In this document: positions 25,455 to 33,976 of the stretch, in pieces | Position numbering within the stretch: position 1 is the first letter of the stretch | How the letters are laid out: every line of letters starts with the position of its first letter | Source: UBA5536 sp964592595 | GTDB lineage: Bacteria; Bacteroidota; Bacteroidia; Bacteroidales; F082 | NCBI GenBank assembly: GCA_964592595.1 | Contig: CAZQFH010000019.1 | Location: forward strand, 1-64,000 | Direction of reading: 5' to 3' | Length of the DNA stretch: 64,000 bases | Notes under the pieces: generated by a model | Told to the model about the DNA's origin: nothing | The model's database searches: none | The model's input: the letters and a program-made list of their open reading frames with translations, nothing else | Program-made: the position numbers and the translations under genes

Positions 25455-28409
25455 ATGAGACCAGTCCAGTTAATTTTAATCCTGTTATTAATCCTGTTTT
25501 CTTTTTCATGTGATGAAAAGAAGCAGGTTGTTGCTTATGTTGATCCTTTCATAGGAACAGGTGGGCATGGCCATACTTATCCCGGAGCTACCATGCCTTT
25601 TGGAATGGTGCAGTTAAGTCCGGATACACGAAAAGACTCCTGGGATGGCAGTTCGGGATATCATTACAGCGATCAAACTATATTGGGATTCAGTCATACT
25701 CACTTAAGTGGCACTGGTGTAGGTGATTATGGCGATATTCGCCTGATGCCTACTGTTGGCGATCTAATCCTTGAGCCTGGTTTCGAAGAAAACCCATTAT
25801 CGGGTTATCGATCTGGTTTTTCGCATGATAATGAGCATGCCGAAGCTGGATATTATCAGGTTTGGCTTGCAGATTATGAGCTAAACGTTGAACTAACTGC
25901 CAGCGAAAGGGTTGGGTTTCATCGCTATACTTTCCCAAAAAGTGATAGTGCTCATATTATTATCGATCTTTTCGAAGGCGTTACTTCCGATTTGGTGTTG
26001 GATGCGCATTTGAAAATAGAGAATGACAGCACCATAAGCGGATACCGAAGAACAAAGGGTTGGGCGAATGATCAGCGTGTATATTTCTATGCCATATTTT
26101 CAAAACCATTCAAGCGCTATGGCATTGCACAGAACGATCGGTTGCAGCCTATGCAAACCTTTGCAGAAGGAGGTAAAATTTTAGCCTGGGTTGATTTTAA
26201 TACGGAAGATGAGGAAGTTGTTATGGTTAAAGTAGGCATTTCAGCTGTGGATGAAGAGGGTGCAAAGCAGAATCTTTTCGCGGAAATACCGCATTGGAAT
26301 TTTGAGCAGCAACGCCAATCGACCCGCCAAGCTTGGAACAAACAACTTGAAAAGATAATCGTTGAAGGTGAATCAGCAAATGATAAAACGATTTTTTATA
26401 CCGCCCTTTATCATACCATGCTGGCACCAAATATTTATTCTGATGTTGATGGTCGCTACAGGGCACATGATCTGGAAATTTATACTTCTGAAAGTAAGGC
26501 ATATACAGTTTTCTCTTTATGGGATACATTTAGGGCTTTGCATCCATTATTTAATTTGATTGAGCCTGGCAGAAGCGCAGAAATGATCAGGCATATGCTT
26601 GACATTTATGAAAAAGGAGGCTTATTGCCCGTCTGGGAACTGGCTGCCAACGAAACCCAATGCATGATTGGATATCATGCAGTTCCGGTTATTGTTGATG
26701 CATGGCGAATTGGAATCCGCGATTTTGACAGTGCGAAGGCTTTGCAAGCGATGGTAAAAAGTGCCACACAGTCTTTGCATGGTTTGGATGCCTATCAGCA
26801 ATATGGTTTTATACCGGCAGATCTTGAAAGCGAGTCGGTGTCGAAAACACTGGAGTATGCTTATGATGATTGGTGTATTGCTGAATTTGCGGGAAGTATG
26901 GGAAATAATCAGCTGGCTGATTCTTTTTATTTGCGAGCGCAGTACTATAAAAACTTGTACGATCAGGAAACCCGATTTTTTAGAGGACGGCAAAACGGTG
27001 GATTTATTGACCCATTTGATCCGGCTCAAGTCAATTTTATGCTCACCGAAGCTAATTCGTGGCAGTATAACTTCTTTGTTCCTCAGGATGTTGAGGGGCA
27101 TATTGCTTTAATGGGAGGGGAGGAAATCTATACACAGATGCTGGATTCACTCTTTCGCGGAAAAACTGCACTAACTGGTCGTAAACAAGCTGATATCACT
27201 GGACTTATAGGGCAATATGCGCATGGTAACGAACCGAGTCATCATATGGCATATTTATACAACTTTGTGGGGCAACCCTATAAAACACAAGAGCTTATCC
27301 ATCAGATAATGAATGAATTATATCATGCAGCTCCTGATGGGTTGAGCGGAAATGAAGACTGTGGCCAGATGTCGGCCTGGTATGTCTTTAGTGCTATGGG
27401 ATTTTATCCTGTTACTCCCGGTTCGGGTATATATATAATAGGTGTACCTCGTTTTGAAAATGTCTCGATGCAATTGGAAAATGGTGCTGTTTTTCAGGTT
27501 AAGACAATAGGGTTGTCAAAGGAAAATAGGTATATCCAGGAAGCTTGGCTAAACGAAAGTCCTTATCAAAAGGGATTTATAAGTTTTGAAGATATTGCAC
27601 ATGGAGGAGTTTTAACGTTTAAAATGGGACCTGAGCCCGGAAAGAAATTTGGTGTTCAACCCGATATGAAACCTAAACAAAGTATTGATAGTAATCGGCT
27701 TACCGCAGTACCTTATATCCAGGCTTCTTCTAAAACCTTCACAGAGCAAATTGAACTAAAGCTTGGGCATCAAAATCCGGGAGCGAAAATATTTTACACA
27801 ACAGATGGATCCTTACCTGATTCAGGCAGTGCGGTTTATAGCAATTTGCTTATAGTTGATAAAACTGCGGAAATTAATGCGTTTGCATCATACCATGGCA
27901 AAGCCAGTACTATTATTTCAGCCCATTATTACCGCATTCCTCCTGGAAGGAGCATTGTTTTAAATACGGATTACAGCCCACAATATCATGCAGGAGGAGA
28001 TATTGCATTGATTGACAGGCAGCGTGGTCAAACAGATTTTAGAACGGGATCCTGGCAAGGGTATCATGGCGTTGATTTAGTGGCTGTTGTTGATTTGGGT
28101 AAAAAGCAAAAAATCGATCGGATAGCTGCTGGTTTTTTACAAGATGAACACTCCTGGATTTTTATGCCTGAATGGGTTGAATTTAGTATTTCGGATGATG
28201 GCGTTAATTTTGAAAAGGCTGGACGAGTTGCAAATACCCTATCCGTTTATCACACAGGAAGTCTGATAAAGGATTTTGAGCTGGAAACTAAAAGAAAAAC
28301 AGCACGTTTTGTTAAAGTTGTGGCAAAAAACAGAGCTGTTTGTCCTCCGGGACATTTGGGTTCAGGTGAGCCTGCCTGGATTTTTGTTGACGAAATTGTG
28401 ATCAATTGA
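25455..28409 (+). CDS. GH92 exo-alpha-mannosidase, lipoprotein with C-terminal accessory domains
   Basis: A 984-residue calcium-dependent alpha-mannosidase family enzyme that trims alpha-mannose from N-glycans or mannans. It starts MRPVQLILILLLILFSFSC with lipid-acceptor Cys19, so it is envelope-anchored; an upstream TTG at 25446 is not needed. GH92 signatures include YVDPFIGTGGHGHTYPGA, GFSHTHLSGTG, and GNEDCGQMSAWYVFSAMGFY with the conserved acidic pair. After the catalytic part comes a chitobiase-like C-terminal domain (AKIFYTTDGSLPDSGSA) and then a discoidin (F5/8 type C) domain (DLVAVVDLGKKQKIDRIAAG), probably for binding glycan. The linkage specificity (1,2, 1,3 or 1,6) cannot be assigned. 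Confidence 0.94.
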   Translation: MRPVQLILILLLILFSFSCDEKKQVVAYVDPFIGTGGHGHTYPGATMPFGMVQLSPDTRKDSWDGSSGYHYSDQTILGFSHTHLSGTGVGDYGDIRLMPTVGDLILEPGFEENPLSGYRSGFSHDNEHAEAGYYQVWLADYELNVELTASERVGFHRYTFPKSDSAHIIIDLFEGVTSDLVLDAHLKIENDSTISGYRRTKGWANDQRVYFYAIFSKPFKRYGIAQNDRLQPMQTFAEGGKILAWVDFNTEDEEVVMVKVGISAVDEEGAKQNLFAEIPHWNFEQQRQSTRQAWNKQLEKIIVEGESANDKTIFYTALYHTMLAPNIYSDVDGRYRAHDLEIYTSESKAYTVFSLWDTFRALHPLFNLIEPGRSAEMIRHMLDIYEKGGLLPVWELAANETQCMIGYHAVPVIVDAWRIGIRDFDSAKALQAMVKSATQSLHGLDAYQQYGFIPADLESESVSKTLEYAYDDWCIAEFAGSMGNNQLADSFYLRAQYYKNLYDQETRFFRGRQNGGFIDPFDPAQVNFMLTEANSWQYNFFVPQDVEGHIALMGGEEIYTQMLDSLFRGKTALTGRKQADITGLIGQYAHGNEPSHHMAYLYNFVGQPYKTQELIHQIMNELYHAAPDGLSGNEDCGQMSAWYVFSAMGFYPVTPGSGIYIIGVPRFENVSMQLENGAVFQVKTIGLSKENRYIQEAWLNESPYQKGFISFEDIAHGGVLTFKMGPEPGKKFGVQPDMKPKQSIDSNRLTAVPYIQASSKTFTEQIELKLGHQNPGAKIFYTTDGSLPDSGSAVYSNLLIVDKTAEINAFASYHGKASTIISAHYYRIPPGRSIVLNTDYSPQYHAGGDIALIDRQRGQTDFRTGSWQGYHGVDLVAVVDLGKKQKIDRIAAGFLQDEHSWIFMPEWVEFSISDDGVNFEKAGRVANTLSVYHTGSLIKDFELETKRKTARFVKVVAKNRAVCPPGHLGSGEPAWIFVDEIVIN

Positions 28410-28465
28410 GTGTGCTCCTTACTTCTTTTAAATGCTCGATTTTAAGCTGAAACAGCTTTAGTGCT

Positions 28466-28494
28466 TTTGTTTCTGAGAGAATAAGCTAACTTTG
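28466..28494 (+). promoter_or_regulatory. Promoter of the DMT permease/yigZ operon
   Basis: TTTG (28466-28469), 17 nt, TAACTTTG (28487-28494). The -7 element is perfect; the spacing is slightly short. The ATG at 28512 lies 17 nt further on. Confidence 0.5.
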
Positions 28495-28511
28495 CGATTC
28501 ATCAGACTATC

Positions 28512-29372
28512 ATGCTGTATTTAGTAGCTACCACTTTACTTTCAGCCGCTATTTTTGTGGTTTTTAAACTTTTCAAAAAGTTTAGGATCGACAATTTACA
28601 GGCTATTGTTGCCAATTATTTAGCAGCCAGCGCAACGGCATTGTGGATTTATTCAGGTGAGGTACAGCTGAGCAGTTTTATAAATGCCAGTTGGTTTCCT
28701 TTTTCCTTATTGATCGGTGGTGCTTTTATCGGTGTTTTTTTTCTGTTCGCCTTGTCGAGCCAAAAAGCCGGAATCGCAATTACAGCAGTATCCAGTAAAA
28801 TGTCAGTTGTAATACCTGCCATAGCTGGATTTATAATTTTTCAGGAACAGGGCTCTTTGCTGAAAATTTTTGGAATTATTTTGGGGCTTTTGGCTTTTTA
28901 CCTGGCACTTAAAAAGGAAAAGCAAGAGAAAATAAAAGTGTCGTGGCAGGTGTTTTTATTGCCTGTGCTTTTGTTTGTTGGCACCGGCCTAAACGATCTG
29001 ATGATGAAAATTGCTGAACATAATTATGTTTCTGACGATCTTTTACTTTTGTTGGCCTCAATTTTTATGGTGGCACTGGTAATTGGAAGTTCAGTTTTAG
29101 TTTTTCGCCTCAGGAGTCCTGGTTACAATTTAAATCTCAGGAACTTTATCGCTGGATTTATTTTAGGGTTGATCAATTTCGGCTCCACCTATTTTTTATT
29201 TATGAGTATGGCCTGGTTCGACAATTCTGTTTTATTTCCTATAAGAAACACAGGTGTTGTTGTGCTAACGGCTTTAATTGCATTATTCTTTTTTGGTGAG
29301 CGGTTAACACAAACAAATTGGATAGGCATTGGAATAGCCATTTTAGCCATTATAATGATTGCTCAGGGATGA
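28512..29372 (+). CDS. EamA/DMT-superfamily inner-membrane transporter
   Basis: A 286-residue protein with about ten hydrophobic helices arranged as two EamA-type repeats (for example GIAITAVSSKMSVVIPAIAG in the first half and FPIRNTGVVVLTALIALFFF in the second). DMT proteins export or import small metabolites; the substrate cannot be predicted. Its TGA overlaps the ATG of the yigZ-like gene (ATGA at 29369-29372), so they are translationally coupled. Confidence 0.85.
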   Translation: MLYLVATTLLSAAIFVVFKLFKKFRIDNLQAIVANYLAASATALWIYSGEVQLSSFINASWFPFSLLIGGAFIGVFFLFALSSQKAGIAITAVSSKMSVVIPAIAGFIIFQEQGSLLKIFGIILGLLAFYLALKKEKQEKIKVSWQVFLLPVLLFVGTGLNDLMMKIAEHNYVSDDLLLLLASIFMVALVIGSSVLVFRLRSPGYNLNLRNFIAGFILGLINFGSTYFLFMSMAWFDNSVLFPIRNTGVVVLTALIALFFFGERLTQTNWIGIGIAILAIIMIAQG

Positions 29373-29983
29373 TAGTTGAAGATACATACAAGGAAGTATC
29401 CGGAAACGGAGAAGGACTTTACAAAGAGAAGGGAAGTAAATTTATTGCGCATGCTTTTTCGGTATATAGTGAAGAGGATGTAAAATCAGAATTGGAGCAC
29501 CTGAAAAAACGTTACCATGATGCACGCCACCACTGCTATGCCTATATGATCGGGTCGGATAAATCGGTGTTTAGAGCAAATGATGATGGAGAACCTTCCG
29601 GTACAGCAGGTAAACCAATTCTAAATCAAATTTTATCCAGGGAAGTTACGAATGTATGTGTGGTAGTTATTCGTTATTTTGGAGGTACAAAACTGGGGGT
29701 CAGCGGGTTAATTACTGCTTACAAAACTGCAGCACGCGAAGCACTTGACGAAGCAGAGGTTGTTGAAAAGACAATCGACAAAGTTTTTGCACTTCATTTT
29801 GACTATCCTTTGATGAACGATGTGATGCGAATTATGAAAGAGGAAAACCTTGAGCAGCTTAATTCAAAATTTGAGTTGGATTGTTATTTCGAAATTCAAA
29901 TCAGAAAAAGTGAAGCTGATAGAATTTTTGAAAAATTTCAAAATCTCTATGGACTAAACATTAAATATCTCGAAACCAGATAG
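29369..29983 (+). CDS. yigZ: YigZ/IMPACT family protein
   Basis: A 204-residue protein, the normal length for bacterial YigZ. The IMPACT N-terminal domain carries YKEKGSKFIAHAFSV, RHHCYAYMIG, DDGEPSGTAGKPIL and VVVIRYFGGTKLG, followed by a DUF1949-type C-terminal domain. The family is linked to translation stress control in eukaryotes; the bacterial role is unclear. The frame is open from 29318, but the ATG at 29369 overlapping the upstream stop gives the standard N-terminus (MIVEDTYKEV). Confidence 0.93.
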   Translation: MIVEDTYKEVSGNGEGLYKEKGSKFIAHAFSVYSEEDVKSELEHLKKRYHDARHHCYAYMIGSDKSVFRANDDGEPSGTAGKPILNQILSREVTNVCVVVIRYFGGTKLGVSGLITAYKTAAREALDEAEVVEKTIDKVFALHFDYPLMNDVMRIMKEENLEQLNSKFELDCYFEIQIRKSEADRIFEKFQNLYGLNIKYLETR

Positions 29984-30146
29984 TATCCTGAATTGAAAAA
30001 TGATGTGCTCCGAATCCGGATAGTACTTGCCTAAGATACACTAAAATATTTTTTAATTCAAGAATAATTTTGCTTTTTTTTTCACTTTTTTCCTCTCATA
30101 TTTGTTCACAATTCAGCAGCTCCTCAAACGAATTGTAAATAAATAA

Positions 30147-30167
30147 TAATCAGCTATTTGCTGATTA
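30147..30167. promoter_or_regulatory. Palindrome upstream of dnaA
   Basis: A perfect inverted repeat, TAATCAGC (30147-30154), 5-nt spacer, GCTGATTA (30160-30167). It ends 19 nt before the -7 element, covering the -33 region of the predicted dnaA promoter. It could be an operator. It does not resemble a DnaA box. Confidence 0.45.
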
Positions 30168-30186
30168 GATGTACATGTGCGGTTGT

Positions 30187-30194
30187 TAATTTTG
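30187..30194 (+). promoter_or_regulatory. -7 promoter element of dnaA (TAATTTTG)
   Basis: A perfect TAnnTTTG match 25 nt before the ATG at 30220. No -33 TTG at the usual spacing; the palindrome at 30147-30167 occupies that place, which may mean the promoter is activator-dependent or repressed there. Confidence 0.5.
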
Positions 30195-30219
30195 TATTAA
30201 CTGATTGATTATCATTTAG

Positions 30220-31653
30220 ATGAAGAAAAGACACATCGAAGTTTGGGAAAATTGTTTAAGTGTGATCAGGGATAATGTTCACAATCAGAGTTTCAAAACC
30301 TGGTTCGAACCTATTAAACCTATCAAGCTTGAAAACAATGTTCTAACGATCCAGGTTCCCAGCCAGTTTTTTTATGAATGGCTAGAAGAGCACTATATTA
30401 ATTTACTCAAAAAAACAGTTAAGAAAGAGCTTGGTGTTGAAGGTCGACTGGAATATAGTATCATTATGGATAACTATGATTCGGGAGCTCCTTATGCCAT
30501 AAAATTTCCTACCAGTAACAAAAAAGATACTAAGAATCCGCTCGTTTCAATGCCACTCGATTTAAACAAAGGAACTTCAAAGGATATTCCCAATCCTTTT
30601 ATTATTCCCGGGCTTAAAAAGATTAAAGTTGAATCACAGTTAGTCGAAAGTTATTCTTTTGATAATTTTGTTGAAGGTGACTGCAACCGACTGGCACGAT
30701 CTGCCGGCTATGCCGTGGCCGAAAATCCCGGGAAAACGGCCTTTAACCCATTGTTAATCTATAGTTGTACCGGACTGGGAAAAACTCATCTTGCACACGC
30801 TATCGGATTACAGGTAAAAAACAATTATCCTGATAAAACAGTTTTATACATTCAAACAGAGCAGTTTATAAGTCAATTTATACAATCTGCGCGTAATAAT
30901 AATCAAAACGATTTTGTTCATTTTTATCAGATGATTGATGTGTTGATTATTGATGATATTCAATTTCTGGCCGGAAAAGACAAAACCCAAGATGTATTTT
31001 TCCACATTTTCAATCACCTGCATCAAAGCAACAAGCAGTTGATTATCACCAGCGACAAACCTCCGGTTGAATTAAAAGGAATGGAACCCCGCCTGCTTTC
31101 GCGATTTAAATGGGGTCTTTCGGCCGATCTTCAGGTGCCAGATTTGGAAACAAGAATAGCTATCCTTAAAAGAAAGCTTTACAATGATGGCATTGAAATA
31201 CCACAGGAAGTAATTGAATATTTGGCATTTAATATTACTACTAATGTGCGTGAAATGGAAGGCGCTTTGATTTCGTTGGTTGCCCAGTCATCTCTGAATA
31301 AAAAGGCAATAACCATTGACCTTGCCCGGCAGATGATTGACAAATTTGTTAAAAATACTACACGCGAAATTTCCATAGATTATATTCAGAAAGTGGTGTG
31401 TGATTTTTTTGGTCTTCCCGTAGAACAAATCAATACCAAAACTCGTAAACGCGAAATCGTCCAGGCACGTCAACTGGCTATGTATTTCTCAAAAAAGCTT
31501 ACCAAGTCATCACTTGCAACTATTGGCCTGCATTGCGGAAACAAGGATCACGCAACTGTTCTACATGCCTGCAAAACAGTTAGTAACCTTATTGAAACAG
31601 ATAAGCAATTTGAGGGGTATGTGAACGAAATTGATAAAAAAATTCAGCATTAA
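30220..31653 (+). CDS. dnaA: Chromosomal replication initiator DnaA
   Basis: A 477-residue AAA+ protein that opens oriC and loads the replicative helicase. Domain I is residues 1-80 (VWENCLSVIRDNVHNQSFKTW), the AAA+ domain about 130-345, and the DNA-binding domain about 375-477 (KTRKREIVQARQLAMYFSKK, HCGNKDHATVLHACK). Walker B is VLIIDDIQFLAGK. The P-loop is odd: SCTGLGKTH at 182-190, with Ser182 where the motif GxxxxGKT normally has glycine; Lys188 and Thr189 are kept. The initiator signature shows the variant NKDHATVLHA. No cluster of DnaA boxes is visible next to the gene, so oriC is probably elsewhere. Confidence 0.95.
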   Translation: MKKRHIEVWENCLSVIRDNVHNQSFKTWFEPIKPIKLENNVLTIQVPSQFFYEWLEEHYINLLKKTVKKELGVEGRLEYSIIMDNYDSGAPYAIKFPTSNKKDTKNPLVSMPLDLNKGTSKDIPNPFIIPGLKKIKVESQLVESYSFDNFVEGDCNRLARSAGYAVAENPGKTAFNPLLIYSCTGLGKTHLAHAIGLQVKNNYPDKTVLYIQTEQFISQFIQSARNNNQNDFVHFYQMIDVLIIDDIQFLAGKDKTQDVFFHIFNHLHQSNKQLIITSDKPPVELKGMEPRLLSRFKWGLSADLQVPDLETRIAILKRKLYNDGIEIPQEVIEYLAFNITTNVREMEGALISLVAQSSLNKKAITIDLARQMIDKFVKNTTREISIDYIQKVVCDFFGLPVEQINTKTRKREIVQARQLAMYFSKKLTKSSLATIGLHCGNKDHATVLHACKTVSNLIETDKQFEGYVNEIDKKIQH

Positions 31654-31756
31654 GCCCAAAAATGTAGTATATTCGTGCAGATGTTCCCAAAAGCTTTTGC
31701 TAATAAATTGATGACCTTGAAGCAAATGATAAGGGAGTAAATTAATTCAATAAACC

Positions 31757-32209
31757 ATGAATGTACTTTTCGTTTGTTTAGGAAACATCTGCCGTTCACC
31801 AATGGCAGAAGGAATTTTGAAAAAAATTTATGCGGATAAAAAGTTAAATGGAAAGGTTGAATCTGCCGGATTCGAATCATTTCATATTAACGAACCTCCT
31901 GACCCCAGAGCTGTGAGCGTGGCGGCAAGCCACGGCATTGATATCTCAAAAAAGCAAGCCCGACTTTTCAGAAAAATAGACTTTGATCAATTTGATCACA
32001 TTTATGTGATGGATACCCAAAACATGAATGATGTGAAGGACTTAGCCAGAAATGAAAGTGACTTGCAAAAGATTGAATACCTGATGAATGTTTTGGACCA
32101 AGGTGCTAACAAAGTAATTCCTGATCCCTATCTGAGTGGTATTGAGGATTGTGAAAAAGTGTTTGAGTTGATGGAACAAGCTTGTAAAAAAATTGCTGAA
32201 AAAGCCTGA
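31757..32209 (+). CDS. Low-molecular-weight protein-tyrosine phosphatase
   Basis: A 150-residue cytosolic phosphatase. The P-loop VCLGNICRSPMAEG supplies Cys7 and Arg13 (C-x5-R-S), and DPYLSG near the C-terminus carries the general-acid Asp. In bacteria these enzymes often dephosphorylate tyrosine kinases of capsule synthesis, but no such kinase is nearby, so the partner is unknown. The next gene starts 4 nt after its stop, and the run of four genes to 33928 is closely packed. Confidence 0.93.
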   Translation: MNVLFVCLGNICRSPMAEGILKKIYADKKLNGKVESAGFESFHINEPPDPRAVSVAASHGIDISKKQARLFRKIDFDQFDHIYVMDTQNMNDVKDLARNESDLQKIEYLMNVLDQGANKVIPDPYLSGIEDCEKVFELMEQACKKIAEKA

Positions 32210-32213
32210 TAAG

Positions 32214-33176
32214 ATGCAGCATATTTCTGAAGGTATTCCTGATAAGCAGGTTATTCAAAATGCAGCTATCAGAATGGCTACCTATATTCATCAAACGCCA
32301 GTGCTTACTTCAGCTTATCTGGATTACAAAGTTCAGGGAAAGCTTTTTTTTAAATGTGAAAATTTTCAAAAAGCTGGAGCTTTTAAATCCCGCGGTGCAT
32401 TTAACACCCTTTTATCCCTTTCCGAAAAGGATCTCAAAGCGGGTGTGGCAACGCATTCCAGCGGTAATCATGCGCAAGCATTAGCGCGTGCGGCTTCTAT
32501 TTTAAAAACCAAAGCCTATATCATCATGCCTCGCACAGCACCAAAGGTTAAAATTGATGCAGTGAAAGATTACGGTGGAATCATAACTTTCTGTGAACCA
32601 ACACTTGAGGCTCGCGAAACAGCACTGCAAAAGGTAGTGGAGGATAACGGAGCTACTTTTATACATCCTTATAACGATTACCACATCATTGCAGGTCAGG
32701 CCAGTTGTGCGATGGAATTATTACATCAGGTCAATCATCTTGATTATATTTTTTGTCCGGTCGGTGGGGGAGGTTTGCTTAGTGGCACCGCATTATCAGC
32801 AAAATATTGGTCTCCACAAACAAAGGTCATTGGCTGTGAACCCAAAGGAGCTGATGATGCCTATAGGTCTTTTGTTACCAGAAAATTTGTTCCAAGCATC
32901 AAACCAAATTCCATTGCTGACGGTCTTTTAACCTCACTTGGAAGCCTTACTTTTCCTATCATTCTTGAGTATGTTAACGACATTTTAACCGTTAACGAGG
33001 ATGAAATAATCAGTGCGATGCGCTTAGTTTGGGAACGCCTGAAAATTGTGATCGAACCCAGTGCTGCCGTACCATTGGCAGTTGTTTTATCAGGAAAGAT
33101 CGACCTGAAAGGGAAACACCTTGGCATCATTTTTTCGGGAGGTAATGTCGATTTAAATGCTTTACCCTGGTTATGA
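32214..33176 (+). CDS. Threonine dehydratase / serine racemase-like PLP enzyme
   Basis: A 320-residue fold-type II PLP enzyme. The cofactor lysine is in GAFKSRGAFN, substrate loop THSSGNHAQALA, and the phosphate-binding glycine run PVGGGGLLSG. There is no ACT regulatory domain, so it is of the catabolic threonine dehydratase or serine racemase size rather than biosynthetic IlvA. The start at 32214 (MQHISEGIP) is the first ATG; an upstream TTG at 32193 overlaps the phosphatase gene. Its stop overlaps the next start (ATGA). Confidence 0.87.
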   Translation: MQHISEGIPDKQVIQNAAIRMATYIHQTPVLTSAYLDYKVQGKLFFKCENFQKAGAFKSRGAFNTLLSLSEKDLKAGVATHSSGNHAQALARAASILKTKAYIIMPRTAPKVKIDAVKDYGGIITFCEPTLEARETALQKVVEDNGATFIHPYNDYHIIAGQASCAMELLHQVNHLDYIFCPVGGGGLLSGTALSAKYWSPQTKVIGCEPKGADDAYRSFVTRKFVPSIKPNSIADGLLTSLGSLTFPIILEYVNDILTVNEDEIISAMRLVWERLKIVIEPSAAVPLAVVLSGKIDLKGKHLGIIFSGGNVDLNALPWL

Positions 33177-33928
33177 AGAAAACCGGAACCCTGTTTTTAG
33201 TGCCAACCCCAATTGGCGATCTTGCTGTGGAGCAGACAATACCTTTGCAAACCCTTGAAATTGTTAGAAAGTTGGATTATTTTATTGTTGAAAATGTCCG
33301 TACTGCAAGGCGTTTTATCAGCAAAGTTGGTGCTTCAAAAGCGATAGATGAGCTGGAATTTTTGGTTCATGACAAACATTTTGATCCACATGATATTGGC
33401 GTGATGCTGAAACCTTTAATTGATGGGAGGGATGGAGGACTCCTGTCCGAAGCAGGAACACCTTGCATAGCTGATCCCGGCGGAGTGGTAGTTGCACAAG
33501 CTCACGAATGGGGAATTAAGGTTGTACCATTGGGCGGCCCCAACGCAATTATTTTAGCTTTGATGGCTTCGGGCTTCAACGGGCAGGCATTTCGGTTTCA
33601 TGGTTATTTGCCAATTCAGGAAAATGAGTGTGTGCAAAGTATAAAATCCTTGGAGAAGCAAACAATTGAAACCAGCGAAACACAGATTTTTATTGAAACA
33701 CCTTTTAGGAATAATGCCATGATTGAAAGAATCATCAAGCATGGTCATCCGGATACTTTTTTATGTGTGGCAGCTGGTATCAGCACACCGGACGAAAAAA
33801 TAATTTCGTTGTCGATAGGTCAATGGCGCACAATGGCATTCAATTTTCACAAAATGCCAGCGGTAATGCTGATCTGGAGCGCAAATAAAAACGTGTTTCA
33901 GAATAAGCGAAAAAAATATAAGCGCTAA
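33173..33928 (+). CDS. RsmI-like tetrapyrrole-methylase-family SAM methyltransferase
   Basis: A 251-residue SAM-dependent methyltransferase related to RsmI (16S rRNA C1402 2'-O-methylation). Motifs are GTLFLVPTPIGDLAVEQTIP at the N-terminus, LLSEAGTPCIADPGGVVVAQ and VVPLGGPNAIILALMASG. Many Bacteroidota carry this form in addition to a shorter canonical RsmI, so the rRNA target is not certain. It starts within the previous stop (ATGA at 33173-33176). Its last codons contain one arm of a hairpin that probably terminates the convergent slyD gene. Confidence 0.85.
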   Translation: MKKTGTLFLVPTPIGDLAVEQTIPLQTLEIVRKLDYFIVENVRTARRFISKVGASKAIDELEFLVHDKHFDPHDIGVMLKPLIDGRDGGLLSEAGTPCIADPGGVVVAQAHEWGIKVVPLGGPNAIILALMASGFNGQAFRFHGYLPIQENECVQSIKSLEKQTIETSETQIFIETPFRNNAMIERIIKHGHPDTFLCVAAGISTPDEKIISLSIGQWRTMAFNFHKMPAVMLIWSANKNVFQNKRKKYKR

Positions 33929-33941
33929 TTCTAAAACACGT
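33881..33941 (-). terminator. Antisense terminator of slyD inside the methyltransferase 3' end
   Basis: ACGTGTTTCAGAATAAGCG (33891-33909) pairs with the complementary arm at 33923-33941 in 17 base pairs with two internal mismatches. On the minus strand the hairpin is followed by TTTTTATTT, as expected for an intrinsic terminator of slyD. One arm lies in the coding sequence of the convergent methyltransferase and the other crosses its stop codon. Confidence 0.65.
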
Positions 33942-33976
33942 CAATAAATAAACACTAAGGCGTTAAAAATCAATTC

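Noticed and set aside
28444..28458. Hairpin AAGCTG-AAA-CAGCTT after the GH92 gene as a terminator
   Set aside because: The stem is only 6 bp with no adjacent T-tract, so it is not convincing.
29984..30219. oriC next to dnaA
   Set aside because: The region is A+T-rich with one loose DnaA-box-like TTGTTCACA, but there is no cluster of TTATCCACA-type boxes, so an origin cannot be supported.
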